Assembly: GCF_048268305.1 (NCBI RefSeq)
Contig: NZ_JBLWVT010000001.1
Coordinates: forward strand, 496,001-560,000
Direction of reading: 5' to 3'
DNA length: 64,000 nt
Source of the DNA: Pseudodonghicola sp048268305
Lineage (GTDB): Bacteria; Pseudomonadota; Alphaproteobacteria; Rhodobacterales; Rhodobacteraceae
Part shown: positions 42,955-51,304 of the stretch, piece by piece
How positions within the stretch are numbered: position 1 is the first letter of the stretch
Layout of the letters: every line of letters starts with the position of its first letter
Position numbers and translations under genes: made by a program
The notes under the pieces: model-generated
Seen by the model: the letters and a program-made list of their open reading frames with translations, nothing else
The model's database searches: none
What the model was told of the DNA's origin: nothing

Positions 42955-43883
42955 AGCGCGGACAGGATCTGGCGGGCGCGGGCGCAATCCGCATCCATCT
43001 GGTCGATCAGCGCCTGCAGCCCGTCGAACTTCAGCTCGGGCCGCAGATAGTCGACCAGGGCGACCGACAGCGTCGCGCCATAGAGATCGCCCGAGAAATC
43101 GAACAGGAAGGTTTCGATATTCGGCACCTCGCCGTCGAACATCGGCCGCACGCCGAGCGAGGCGGCGCCGTGATAGCTGCCCTTGTGCGGCCCGTCGAGC
43201 ACATCGACCAGCACCGCATAGACGCCGAAGGCGGGCGGGTGCAGCCCTTCGATCGACATATTGGCGGTGGGAAAGCCCAGCTCGCGGCCACGCTGCTCGC
43301 CGCCGATCACCGGGCCTTCGATCCAGTGCCAATGGCCCAGCATGGCGGCGGCCTCGCGCGGGCGGCCTTCGCTCAGCGCGGTGCGGATGGCGGTCGAGGA
43401 AATCGTATGGTCCGACTTCTCCAGCAGCGGCGCGATGGTGACGCCAAAGCCCATCTCGCGACCGAAGTGGATCAGATCCTCGGCCTTGCCGCTGCGCTTC
43501 TTGCCAAAGCAGAAATCGGCTCCGACCACGACATGGCGCAGCCCCAGCCCGTCCCGGATCACGTTGCGGGCGAATTCCTCGGGGCTGAGCCCGGCGAGGG
43601 CGGCGTTGAAGTTCAGTTCATAAAGCCGCTCCACCCCCAGCTTTTCCAGCCGGTGGGCGCGGGCCCCGCGCCGCATCAGCCGGAACGGCGGGCAGTCGGG
43701 GACGAAGAATTCGCGTGGATGGGGTTCGAAGGTGACGACGCCCAGGGGGGCATCGGGCTCGGCTTCGCGCGCCAGCCGGATCACCGATTGGTGGCCGATA
43801 TGCACGCCGTCAAAATTGCCGATCGCGGCGCTGGCGCCGCGGTCCTGGGGTTCGACGAATTGATAATCCCGGATGATCCGCAT
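42951..43883 (-). CDS. ribF: Bifunctional riboflavin kinase/FMN adenylyltransferase
   Basis: A 310-residue enzyme making FMN then FAD from riboflavin. The N-terminal nucleotidyltransferase has IGNFDGVHIGHQSVI and VVGADFCFGKKRSG and SSTAIRTALSEG; the C-terminal kinase has GGEQRGRELGFPTANM, GVYAVLV, SLGVRPMFDG and the ending LYGATLSVALVDYLRPELKF. No FMN riboswitch is seen upstream. It heads the operon with ycgN-like and the aldolase. Confidence 0.97.
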   Translation of the reverse strand: MRIIRDYQFVEPQDRGASAAIGNFDGVHIGHQSVIRLAREAEPDAPLGVVTFEPHPREFFVPDCPPFRLMRRGARAHRLEKLGVERLYELNFNAALAGLSPEEFARNVIRDGLGLRHVVVGADFCFGKKRSGKAEDLIHFGREMGFGVTIAPLLEKSDHTISSTAIRTALSEGRPREAAAMLGHWHWIEGPVIGGEQRGRELGFPTANMSIEGLHPPAFGVYAVLVDVLDGPHKGSYHGAASLGVRPMFDGEVPNIETFLFDFSGDLYGATLSVALVDYLRPELKFDGLQALIDQMDADCARARQILSAL

Positions 43884-43943
43884 GCGCGATGCCTAGCGCC
43901 CTGCGCCGGCGGGCGCAAGACGCTGCGCCCGCGGTTTGCGGTC

Positions 43944-44387
43944 TCAGTCGAACTTGCGGCTGGGCGCCAGCACCGTCGCCTCGCCGATCAGCACCTTTTT
44001 GCCCTCGACCGAGCAATGGCAGTCCAGCTTGACCCGGCGCTTGGCGATGTCGATGTCGATCACCTTGACCTCGGCATAGACCATGTCGCCGGGGCGGACG
44101 GGGGCGAGGAACTTCAGCGACTGGCCCATGTAGATGGTGCCGTGGCCGGGAAGCTGTTCGCCGATCACCGCCGAGACCAGCCCGGCGGTCAGCATGCCAT
44201 GGGCGATGCGACCCTCGAAGATGGTATCCTGGGCATAGGCATCGTCCAGATGCACCGGGTTATGGTCGGTCGACACTTCGGCGAACAATTCGATATCGCG
44301 ATCCGTCACCTGTTTGCGCAGATAACGGGTCATCCCCATCTCGATGTCTTCGATGCAGATCGTCCCGCGGGGCAGATTGTCCAACAT
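43944..44387 (-). CDS. MaoC-like hotdog dehydratase
   Basis: A 147-residue single hotdog protein: FAEVSTDHNPVHLDDAYAQDTIFEGRIAHGMLTAGLVSAVIGEQLPG, with the Asp-His pair (DHNPVH) and GRIAHGML of the R-hydratase/MaoC group that hydrates trans-2-enoyl-CoA. The start MLDNLPRGTICIED has AGAGGA upstream; a longer start at 44423 is possible. It stands alone, 60 bases before ribF, so a role in fatty acid or PHA metabolism is only inferred. Confidence 0.9.
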   Translation of the reverse strand: MLDNLPRGTICIEDIEMGMTRYLRKQVTDRDIELFAEVSTDHNPVHLDDAYAQDTIFEGRIAHGMLTAGLVSAVIGEQLPGHGTIYMGQSLKFLAPVRPGDMVYAEVKVIDIDIAKRRVKLDCHCSVEGKKVLIGEATVLAPSRKFD

Positions 44388-44491
44388 GTCGTCCTCTTGT
44401 CTCATTGGCGCGGTAATAAACAACCATGAGTCGCCGCGTCACCGGCAACTTTATTACTTCGCAACCGCAGAAAATCAAGAGATTTCTTGTG

Positions 44492-45367
44492 TCAGCGCAA
44501 CCGGCCGATGGCATAGGTGGGCGCGCGCATTTCCTTTTCCAGATAGGCGCTTAGCGCCGCCTCATCGGGCTGGAAGCCGGTTTTCGTCTCTTCCGCCGCG
44601 AGGCCACCGGTAATGAAAAGGGAATCGATATCCTCTCCCATCGCGCCGGCAACATCGGTGTGGATGCCGTCGCCGATCGCCAGAATCGAAGCTTGCGAGA
44701 CCTCGACGCCCAGCGACGCCAGCCGGCGGCGGGCCAGGTCGTAGATCGGCGGATGCGGCTTGCCGAAATAGAGGCTTTCGCCCCCCATGTCGGTGTAAAG
44801 GCTCGCCACCGCGCCGGCGCACCATTCGCGCACCTCGCCACGGTCGACGATGATGTCGGGGTTGGCGCAGAGGAGCTTCATCCCCTTCTGCTTGGCGAAA
44901 AGCAGTTGCGGCCGCAGGATCGCCGGGTTCTCCTCGGGGTCGAAGGGGCCGCAGCAGACGATGCCCTCGGCCTCGTCCAGTTCGACCCTTGTGATCTCCA
45001 GCGGGTCGTCCAGTACGTGGATCGGTTCAAAGAACCCCTGGTCGCGTTCCCATTCGCCCATGAACCAGACCTTCTGGCCGACCACGCCTTCGAACATCGC
45101 GGCCCGCGCGCTGTCACCGCTGGTGGCGATGGTGTCATAGCACTCCTCGGGGACGCCGAAGATCTTGAGCTGTTCTGCCACGCCGGCACGGGGTTTCGGC
45201 GAATTGGTGACCAGAACCACCACACCGCCCCTTTCGCGATAGGCCTTGAGCGCCGCGACCGCCTCGGGATAGGCGGTGACACCGTTGTGCACGCAGCCCC
45301 AGAGGTCGACGAACATCGCGTCGTAGTTCTGGGAAATCTCGGAAAGGGCGGTGATGATCTGGGTCAT
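44492..45367 (-). CDS. HAD-superfamily IIA hydrolase (TIGR01459-like)
   Basis: A 291-residue HAD phosphatase: motif I AMFVDLWGCVHNGVTAYPEA (DxWG variant of DxDG), motif II VLVTNSPKPR, and the late YFGKPHPPIYDLA and ILAIGDGIHTDVAGAMGEDIDSLFITGG holding motifs III and IV. NagD-type capping fits subclass IIA. Homologues dephosphorylate small metabolites such as nucleotides or sugar phosphates. The internal ATG at 45367 is the start because upstream sequence is not conserved. It precedes the MaoC gene on the same strand by 104 bases. Confidence 0.88.
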   Translation of the reverse strand: MTQIITALSEISQNYDAMFVDLWGCVHNGVTAYPEAVAALKAYRERGGVVVLVTNSPKPRAGVAEQLKIFGVPEECYDTIATSGDSARAAMFEGVVGQKVWFMGEWERDQGFFEPIHVLDDPLEITRVELDEAEGIVCCGPFDPEENPAILRPQLLFAKQKGMKLLCANPDIIVDRGEVREWCAGAVASLYTDMGGESLYFGKPHPPIYDLARRRLASLGVEVSQASILAIGDGIHTDVAGAMGEDIDSLFITGGLAAEETKTGFQPDEAALSAYLEKEMRAPTYAIGRLR

Positions 45368-45535
45368 GGTCTCGTGTCGTCCGTTTTCGGGCAGGGGTGG
45401 GGCGGGCGCGGAGCCCGGGCATAGGTCGCGCCCAGTAACACCGGATTGTGACAGAATGACAAGAAAGCCCACCGAATTCGGCAGTCACCTGCCCGGGGAT
45501 GGATGTTTACCGCGGCAGGGCAGAGGATTAGAGCA

Positions 45536-46738
45536 ATGATCATGTCGAATGTCCCGATCCTGCTGGCGACTGTGGTTGCCCTTGCCGTGCTGATGCTGCC
45601 ACGGGTGTCCGAGGCGCGGCTTTGGCACGCGACCGTCACGCCACTGGCCTCGATCATCGGCAGCGGGTTTCTTGTGCTGGGGCCGGTGCTGGATCAGTCC
45701 TATGGGCTCTATGCGCCGCTCGCCATGGCGGCGCTCTGCCTCGGGGCCTGGGCCTTCGGGGCGGCGGTGCGGTTCAATATCGCCGCGATCGACCGCACCG
45801 AGGGCAAACGATCGCGCGCCGAGGAGCGGGTCGAGGTGCTCGCCTCCTGGGCGCTGGCCTTCGCCTATGTGATCTCGGTCTCCTACTATCTGAATCTCTT
45901 CGGCGCCTTCGCGGTCAGCCTGACGCCGCTCAAGGGGCCGGAGCACGCCAGAGAGGTGACCACGGCGGTCTTTCTGGTGGTGCTGATCGCCGGCTGGGCG
46001 CGGGGGTTCGGCGCGCTGGAGCGGATGGAGCAGGTGGCGGTCAGCCTCAAGCTTGCCATCATCCTCGGGCTGCTGGTGGGGCTGGCGCAATATGTGGCGC
46101 ACCATGCCGTGGCGGGCGATCTTGTGCTGAACGACCCGGGGCTGAGCGGCTGGCCGGCGGTGACGCTGGCCTTCGGGCTGATCGTCACCGTGCAGGGGTT
46201 CGAGACCGCCCGCTATCTGGGCGCGACCTATGATGCGCCGACCCGGATCCGGGCGATGCGGCTGGCGCAGGGCTTGGCGACGTTGATCTACATGATCTAC
46301 ATCTGCCTGCTGGCCTTCGACTTTCCCGCCGGGCAGGTGGCGCTGACCGAAACCGCGATCATCGACCTGATGCGGCTGGTTGCGCCGATCCTGCCGGTGC
46401 TGCTGGTGGCCGCCGCGCTGGCGGCGCAATTCAGCGCTGCGGTGGCCGATACCGCCGGCTCCGGCGGGCTGGTGGCCGAGCTGACCGGCGGGCGGGTCAG
46501 TTCGCGCCAGTCCTACGCGCTGCTGGTGGCGGTGGGCATCCTGCTGACCTGGAGCGCCAATATCTTCGAGATCATCGCCTATGCCTCGCGCGCCTTCGCG
46601 GCCTATTACACGCTGCAGGCGGTCATCGCCGCCTTGGCGGCCCGAACGAGGCCGGGGGCGGTCTGGCGGGTTCCGGTCTTCGCCGCGCTGGCGCTGCTGG
46701 GGCTTGCCATCGTGATCTTCGGCACGCCGGTGGAATAG
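45536..46738 (+). CDS. APC-superfamily-like integral membrane protein
   Basis: A 400-residue protein with about 11-12 membrane segments. The start region VSEARLWHATVTPLASIIGSGFLVLGPVLDQSYGLYAPLAM has the unwound-helix GSGFL motif of amino acid/polyamine permeases, followed by YVISVSYYLNLFGAFAVSL and TVQGFETARYLGATYDAPTRIRAMR. It lacks a clear substrate signature. A longer start at 45503 is possible. It is divergent from the HAD gene, and the shared spacer of about 170 bases shows no strong palindrome. Confidence 0.72.
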   Translation: MIMSNVPILLATVVALAVLMLPRVSEARLWHATVTPLASIIGSGFLVLGPVLDQSYGLYAPLAMAALCLGAWAFGAAVRFNIAAIDRTEGKRSRAEERVEVLASWALAFAYVISVSYYLNLFGAFAVSLTPLKGPEHAREVTTAVFLVVLIAGWARGFGALERMEQVAVSLKLAIILGLLVGLAQYVAHHAVAGDLVLNDPGLSGWPAVTLAFGLIVTVQGFETARYLGATYDAPTRIRAMRLAQGLATLIYMIYICLLAFDFPAGQVALTETAIIDLMRLVAPILPVLLVAAALAAQFSAAVADTAGSGGLVAELTGGRVSSRQSYALLVAVGILLTWSANIFEIIAYASRAFAAYYTLQAVIAALAARTRPGAVWRVPVFAALALLGLAIVIFGTPVE

Positions 46739-46773
46739 GCGGGGCCGGTCGGACCATGCTGCCTCTGGCGTGA

Positions 46774-46800
46774 AAATCCCGCCGGCAGAGCCGACGGGAT
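46774..46800 (-). terminator. Hairpin terminator for the leftward lipoprotein gene
   Basis: On the minus strand ATCCCGTCGGC-TCT-GCCGGCGGGAT (one mismatch) is followed by TTTTC. It may act on both strands because the permease gene ends 36 bases upstream on the plus strand. Confidence 0.7.
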
Positions 46801-46838
46801 GATCAAGGGCCGCGGATGGGGCCTGCAAGCCCGATCGG

Positions 46839-47213
46839 TCAGTCGGACGCTTTCACCGCGATACCGGTGCCATCGCGGCTGCCCCAACTGAAGGGGGAGA
46901 TTTTGACTTCGGATATCTTGGCCTCGACCACCTTGGTCGCTCCCAGCTTGGCGGCATCTTCGCGCAGCTTCTGCTCGACCTGCTCCACCGTCGGATTGGC
47001 ATGGAAGGCCGTGGTCTTGTTGACCGAGACCTTCAGGTCGCCCAGGCGGGTTTGATGCGCCGGATCATAGGCCGCAGAGGTCAGCACGACCTGGCTGGCC
47101 TGTACCTCGTTCACCGGAAGGTTGCGCAGGTTGCGGTCGATATTGGTGGTTTCCCATGTCTCGCAGGCAGACAGCGACAAAGCCGCCATCAGGGGGAGAA
47201 TGAGCTTCTTCAT
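46839..47213 (-). CDS. Small lipoprotein of unknown function
   Basis: A 124-residue protein with signal sequence MKKLILPLMAALSLSACETW, whose lipobox LSAC marks lipid attachment at Cys17. The mature part is charged and ends SPFSWGSRDGTGIAVKASD. I do not recognise a domain; VVEAKISEVKISPFSWGSRDG resembles small periplasmic beta-rich proteins. GTG at 47216 is also in frame, but the ATG at 47213 has AGGAGG seven bases upstream. Flanked by hairpins, it forms its own unit. Confidence 0.8.
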   Translation of the reverse strand: MKKLILPLMAALSLSACETWETTNIDRNLRNLPVNEVQASQVVLTSAAYDPAHQTRLGDLKVSVNKTTAFHANPTVEQVEQKLREDAAKLGATKVVEAKISEVKISPFSWGSRDGTGIAVKASD

Positions 47214-47235
47214 CACCGGGGCCTCCTCATGAAAC

Positions 47236-47262
47236 GGCCCCGCAGGTGGTATCTGCGGGGCC
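47236..47262 (-). terminator. Hairpin between ppaC and the lipoprotein gene
   Basis: A perfect 10-bp stem GGCCCCGCAG / CTGCGGGGCC with a 7-base loop, 26 bases after the ppaC stop, followed on the minus strand by GTTTC. The tail is weak, so termination may be partial. Confidence 0.6.
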
Positions 47263-47288
47263 TGAAAGTTCAGATTAGGGTCTGGTGA

Positions 47289-48209
47289 TCAGACCTTCAG
47301 GTTCGGGATGATCTGCTTCTTGCGGCTCATGATGCCGGGCAGCACCACGGTGTCACCCTCAACGGTGGCGCCGAAGCTCTTCTCGGCGACGGTCTTGACC
47401 AGATCGTTCGGCACCAGCAGCGTGGCTTCTTCATTCAGGATGTCGATGACGAAGAGCAGGACCTGATCGGCGCCGTCTTCCTTGGCGACGTCCACCATCG
47501 ACTTCATCAGGCTGTCCTTGCGGTCCAGCACGATCTTCGGCGCGGTGGTTTCCAGCACCGAGACGCGGAATTCGGTGCCGTCGATGTTGTATTCCTTCGA
47601 GTCCATGCGCAGCAGCTCGGCGTCGGAGAAGGCGGAGACGTCCGATTTCGCCTCGAACAGCTCGGCGGCATAGGAGGGGATGTCGACGCCCAGCTCGGCT
47701 GCCAGCTTCTGCGCCACGGCCTTGTCGTGATCGGTGGTGGTGGGGCTGCGGAATTCCAGCGTGTCGGAGAGGATGCAGGACAGCGCCGCGCCCTTGATCG
47801 CCTCGGGCATCTTGTCGGCGTCATCGCCCATCAGGTCGATCATGATGGTGGCGGTGCAGGCCAGCGGCCGCACGGTGATGTCGATCGGCCCCTTGGTTTC
47901 GATCCCGCCGACCAGCTTGTGGTGATCGATGATGGCGCGGATGTCGGCGGCGTTGATGTCGGCCGGCAGCTCGGCCGGGTTGTTGGTGTCGACGATCACC
48001 ACCGGCGCGCCGGCGTCGACGGCCGAGATGATTTCCGGCTTGTCCAGGTTCCAGCGCTTCAGCACGAAGGCGGCCTCGGTGTTGGGTTCGCCCAGGAGCT
48101 TCGGCGCGGCGGCTTCGCCTTTGATCTCGTTCAGGTACCAGGCCCAGACGATGGGCGAGCCGGTGGAATCGGTATCAGGGGATTTGTGGCCAAAGACTTG
48201 AATGGTCAT
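47289..48209 (-). CDS. ppaC: Manganese-dependent (family II) inorganic pyrophosphatase
   Basis: A 306-residue DHH-superfamily enzyme splitting pyrophosphate to phosphate. It has FGHKSPDTDSTGSP (metal ligands His, Asp, Asp), VVIVDTNN, IDHHKLVGG (the DHH motif), ACTATIMIDLMG and the DHHA2-type C-terminal domain with LPGIMSRKKQIIP. Length matches the family. It has its own promoter at 48246-48274. Soluble family I PPase is the commoner type in proteobacteria. Confidence 0.97.
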   Translation of the reverse strand: MTIQVFGHKSPDTDSTGSPIVWAWYLNEIKGEAAAPKLLGEPNTEAAFVLKRWNLDKPEIISAVDAGAPVVIVDTNNPAELPADINAADIRAIIDHHKLVGGIETKGPIDITVRPLACTATIMIDLMGDDADKMPEAIKGAALSCILSDTLEFRSPTTTDHDKAVAQKLAAELGVDIPSYAAELFEAKSDVSAFSDAELLRMDSKEYNIDGTEFRVSVLETTAPKIVLDRKDSLMKSMVDVAKEDGADQVLLFVIDILNEEATLLVPNDLVKTVAEKSFGATVEGDTVVLPGIMSRKKQIIPNLKV

Positions 48210-48245
48210 GGGGGGCTATCCTGTTCAAAGATGAAACTTGCCGGC

Positions 48246-48274
48246 CTTATAAGGATGTCGTTTTGGCTTGTCAC
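48246..48274 (-). promoter_or_regulatory. Promoter of ppaC
   Basis: On the minus strand GTGACA and TATAAG are separated by exactly 17 bases; the -10 lies 37 bases before the ppaC ATG. Confidence 0.65.
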
Positions 48275-48315
48275 CATGGCTGAATGGCGCGGCGGCCGTC
48301 CTCCGCGCGTCAGAG

Positions 48316-49302
48316 TCAGAAGGCCGCACGTTCCAGTCTGTACCCCTCCTGGCCGAGCAGATTGAGAAGTCCGTGCTCGCCACTCAGATGTGCGGCGCCG
48401 ACGGCGATCACGATGGTCGCCTCGTTCCGGTCCAGGATGCGCGGTAGCCAAAGCGCGTTGCGGTTCTTCACCAGCGAGGTTTGGAAGTCGTCCCACAGCT
48501 GGTCCCACTCCGGTTCCGGCAACTGGCTTTGTTCTTTGGCCTGGCGGTGCAGCACCTCCATATGGAACGCGAGGTCTTCGGCGAAATAACCTTCGCGCAA
48601 GGTGGCGAGGTAATCGGCGGAATTGTCATAGAGCGGCACTGCGACCAGCAGTTCCTTGACCTGTTGATCCAGGGGCTTGGCGTTCATGATGCCTATCAGC
48701 TCTTCCATGCGTTCCAGCGAGGCGACCGGCAGGTCTCGAGATTTGGCAATGGCATCCAGGCGCATGTCGAGCCCGGCGCTGGCTTGTTTGTCGATGCGGA
48801 TGCAGGTCGGTAGTGTCAGCACTTGATCCAAAAGCCAGGGCCGCATCTTGGCGGCCATCCAGGGGGCGATCTGGTGTTCGCGCAGGACGGTTGAGAAGTC
48901 GGCCCAGTCCTTCTCCCCCATCAACTCGATCAGTGACGGCCCCTCTGTCAGTAGATAGGCCGACATATTGTCGAGCGAGTTGAAGTCGTTCATGTCCTCG
49001 GCGGAGACTTCCATCATCAGAAGCTCGGCCTGATCCAGCAGGGGCGACAGCCGATCGGCGATCGCCTCCATCCGTGGATCGTTGAGATGCAGGGTGCCGA
49101 TCACATGCAGCGTCTGATCACCCCGGCGCGCGATCCAGTGGTTGCCTTGGGCATAGGGCACGGCCTCGACAGCGGTGCGAATCTCCTGCCGTTCGGCGTC
49201 GCTGAGTGTGGTGGCGAAATCGGTGCCGTCGCAGATTGGCGCGGCGAGAAGCGCGGCGGGGAGGAAAAGCAGGGCGAACAGGGTCGCAATCAGAACGGGC
49301 AT
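48316..49302 (-). CDS. TraB/GumN family protein (putative Tiki-like metalloprotease)
   Basis: A 328-residue protein with a signal peptide (PVLIATLFALLFLPAALLAAP). The family marks are RGDQTLHVIGTLHLNDPRM near residue 65 (GxxH) and VAVGAAHLSGEHGLLNLLGQEGYRLER at the end (second GxxH plus Glu), the proposed metal site shared with TIKI and TraB. It should act in the periplasm or be membrane-associated. GGAGGTGTT precedes the ATG. It is a single gene between ppaC and a divergent DUF2161 gene. Confidence 0.87.
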   Translation of the reverse strand: MPVLIATLFALLFLPAALLAAPICDGTDFATTLSDAERQEIRTAVEAVPYAQGNHWIARRGDQTLHVIGTLHLNDPRMEAIADRLSPLLDQAELLMMEVSAEDMNDFNSLDNMSAYLLTEGPSLIELMGEKDWADFSTVLREHQIAPWMAAKMRPWLLDQVLTLPTCIRIDKQASAGLDMRLDAIAKSRDLPVASLERMEELIGIMNAKPLDQQVKELLVAVPLYDNSADYLATLREGYFAEDLAFHMEVLHRQAKEQSQLPEPEWDQLWDDFQTSLVKNRNALWLPRILDRNEATIVIAVGAAHLSGEHGLLNLLGQEGYRLERAAF

Positions 49303-49397
49303 AACACCTCCGGAACATTACCCTCAGGCTAGGGGGCGGGCGGAGGGATGGCAATGGGTGGCTTGGTTGTCGCCGCCTCTGGCGCTAGGTTGCGGCC

Positions 49398-50069
49398 ATG
49401 GATCGGGAAGAGCAATTATATCCGCCCGTCAAGGCGTTGCTGGAACGTCAGGGCTATGAGGTGAAGGGCGAGGTCGGCGCCGCCGATGTGGTGGCCCGGC
49501 GCGGCGAGGAGCCTTTGGTGATCGTCGAGCTGAAGCTGCGCTTTTCGCTCGGACTCTATCATCAGGCGGTGGCGCGGCAGGCGATCAGCGATCTGATCTA
49601 TCTGGCGGTGCCGCGCCCGGCGGGAAAGACCGCGCGGCGGGCGTTGAAGGACAATCTGGCGATGTGCCGCCGGCTGGGGCTGGGGCTGATGCTGGTGCGG
49701 CGGGATGGCAGGGGCGAGGCGCTGGCCGAGGTGCTTTGCGATCCGGGGCCCTACGCGCCGCGCAAGTCCAAGGCGAAACAGGCCCGGCTGCTGCGCGAAT
49801 TCGACCGGCTCGCGGGCGATCCGAATACCGGGGGCAGCACCCGCGGCGGCATCGTGACGGGATATCGCCAGGACGCGCTGCGCTGCGCCGCCTATTTGTC
49901 GGAGCGCGATCTGGCCCGTGGGGCCGAGGTGGCGCGCGAGACCGGGGTGATCCATGCCACACGGCTGATGCGCGACAACCACTATGGCTGGTTCGACCGG
50001 CAGGGCACCGGGCTCTATGCGCTGAGCGAGGCGGGGCGCGCCGGGCTGGTGCAATGGGCCGGCGGTTGA
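49398..50069 (+). CDS. DUF2161 family protein (PD-(D/E)xK nuclease-like N-terminus)
   Basis: A 223-residue protein: MDREEQLYPPVKALLERQGYEVKGEVGAADVVARRGEEPLVIVELKLRFSLGLYHQAVARQA. The E..D..ExK spacing with VELK fits the restriction-endonuclease-like fold. The second half GGIVTGYRQDALRCAAYLSERDLARGAEVARETGVIHATRLMRDNHYGWFDRQGTGLYALSEAG looks like a winged-helix domain and is the DUF2161 signature. The role is unknown; a nuclease or DNA-associated function is only inferred from fold. It is followed 55 bases later by a sulfotransferase gene. Confidence 0.8.
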   Translation: MDREEQLYPPVKALLERQGYEVKGEVGAADVVARRGEEPLVIVELKLRFSLGLYHQAVARQAISDLIYLAVPRPAGKTARRALKDNLAMCRRLGLGLMLVRRDGRGEALAEVLCDPGPYAPRKSKAKQARLLREFDRLAGDPNTGGSTRGGIVTGYRQDALRCAAYLSERDLARGAEVARETGVIHATRLMRDNHYGWFDRQGTGLYALSEAGRAGLVQWAGG

Positions 50070-50124
50070 CAGGGCGGGAGCGGGCCGGCACCGTGCCCGG
50101 GCTGTCTCGCCCCGGTGCCCCAAG

Positions 50125-50763
50125 ATGATTTCGCATCCCCGCAAGACCCTCTTCGTTCATGTCCCCAAGGCCGGCGGGCAGAGCATCGAATCGGTCTTTC
50201 TGAAGGACGCCGGGATCGGCTGGGACGAACGCGGCCAGATCTGTCTGGGGCGCAATCGCGATCCGGCGCGCGGGCCGACCCGGCTGGCGCATCTCTATGC
50301 GGATGAATATGTCGCCTGCGGCCATCTCTCGCAGGCCGACTTCGACGCCTACCTGAAGTTCGCCATCGTGCGGCACCCCTATGATCGGGCGTTGTCCGAA
50401 TATCGCTATCGTGCGGCGGCGCGGCGCAAGCGCGGCGATCCGCCGGTGTCCTTCGACGATTTCATCCGCTGGGCGCCAGAGGATGAGCGGCTCGATATGG
50501 CGCGGCATCTGGCGCCGCAGAGCCGCTATGTGCTGGACGGGGCAGGACATCTTCTGGTCGATCACCTGCTGCGACTGGAGCGTCTGGAGGCGGAGATCGC
50601 CCCGCTTTTCCTGCAGATTTTCGGTGTGCCGGTGGCCTTGCCGCACCGCAATGCCTCGGCTGCGGCCGATGGGCCGACGCGGGCGGATCTGACTGCGGAT
50701 CAGAAACGTTATCTGCAAGACCGCTATGCCGCGGATTTCGCCGCCTTCGGTTATGAGGCGTGA
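50125..50763 (+). CDS. Sulfotransferase family 2 protein
   Basis: A 212-residue protein with the PAPS-binding marks: the 5'-phosphosulfate loop KTLFVHVPKAGGQSIESVF at the N-terminus and the 3'-phosphate site KFAIVRHPYDRALSEYRYRA near residue 85. It lacks a signal peptide, so it would act in the cytosol, perhaps on a glycan, lipid or capsular precursor. Family 2 enzymes usually modify carbohydrates. No glycan operon is next to it. Confidence 0.87.
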   Translation: MISHPRKTLFVHVPKAGGQSIESVFLKDAGIGWDERGQICLGRNRDPARGPTRLAHLYADEYVACGHLSQADFDAYLKFAIVRHPYDRALSEYRYRAAARRKRGDPPVSFDDFIRWAPEDERLDMARHLAPQSRYVLDGAGHLLVDHLLRLERLEAEIAPLFLQIFGVPVALPHRNASAAADGPTRADLTADQKRYLQDRYAADFAAFGYEA

Positions 50764-50821
50764 TCGAGACGGATCGAGCGAAAATCCGGAAGAAACTGAA
50801 CCGCGAATTTCATCAGGACGG

Positions 50822-50850
50822 TTGACAGCTGCAGCCTGTCTGCCTAGCTA
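50822..50850 (+). promoter_or_regulatory. Promoter of groESL
   Basis: TTGACA and TAGCTA with a 17-base spacer, placing the start of transcription at or just before the CIRCE element. Confidence 0.75.
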
Positions 50851-50857
50851 ACGGCCA

Positions 50858-50884
50858 TTAGCACTCACCACCGTCGAGTGCTAG
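50858..50884. promoter_or_regulatory. CIRCE element (HrcA operator)
   Basis: TTAGCACTC, 9 bases, GAGTGCTAG: the CIRCE inverted repeat with one mismatch at the last base. It overlaps the expected transcription start of groESL, so HrcA would repress it. Confidence 0.95.
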
Positions 50885-50949
50885 CACTGCCTCCCGAGGA
50901 GAGGAGGCGGCGAATAGAAACGAACTTTGAGCCTCAAGGAGCTGCAAAG

Positions 50950-51237
50950 ATGGCATTCAAACCGCTTCACGATCGGGTGCTCGTGCGCCGTGTGCAGAGC
51001 GAAGAAAAGACCGCCGGCGGTCTGATCATTCCCGATAGCGCAAAAGAAAAGCCGAGCGAAGGCGAAGTCGTCGCCTGCGGTGAAGGCGCCCGCAAGGACA
51101 GCGGCGAGCTGATCCCGATGACCGTCAAAGCCGGGGACAAGGTCCTGTTCGGCAAATGGTCGGGCACCGAGGTGACCGTCGCCGGTGAAGAGCTGCTGAT
51201 CATGAAGGAAAGCGACATCATGGGGATCATCGAGTAA
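50950..51237 (+). CDS. groES: Co-chaperonin GroES
   Basis: A 95-residue lid subunit of the chaperonin: MAFKPLHDRVLVRRVQSEEKTAGGLIIPDSAKEKPSEGEVVACGEGA with the mobile loop EEKTAGGLIIPD, ending LIMKESDIMGIIE. AAGGAGCTGCAAAG precedes the ATG; a longer frame at 50878 would run through the CIRCE element and is not used. It is first in the groESL operon. Confidence 0.99.
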   Translation: MAFKPLHDRVLVRRVQSEEKTAGGLIIPDSAKEKPSEGEVVACGEGARKDSGELIPMTVKAGDKVLFGKWSGTEVTVAGEELLIMKESDIMGIIE

Positions 51238-51304
51238 GCGCCCGGCGCCGCTCTGATCTCACTGATCGCTTCCCTCTCGCAACAATTCTCAAGGAGAAAC
51301 TGAC

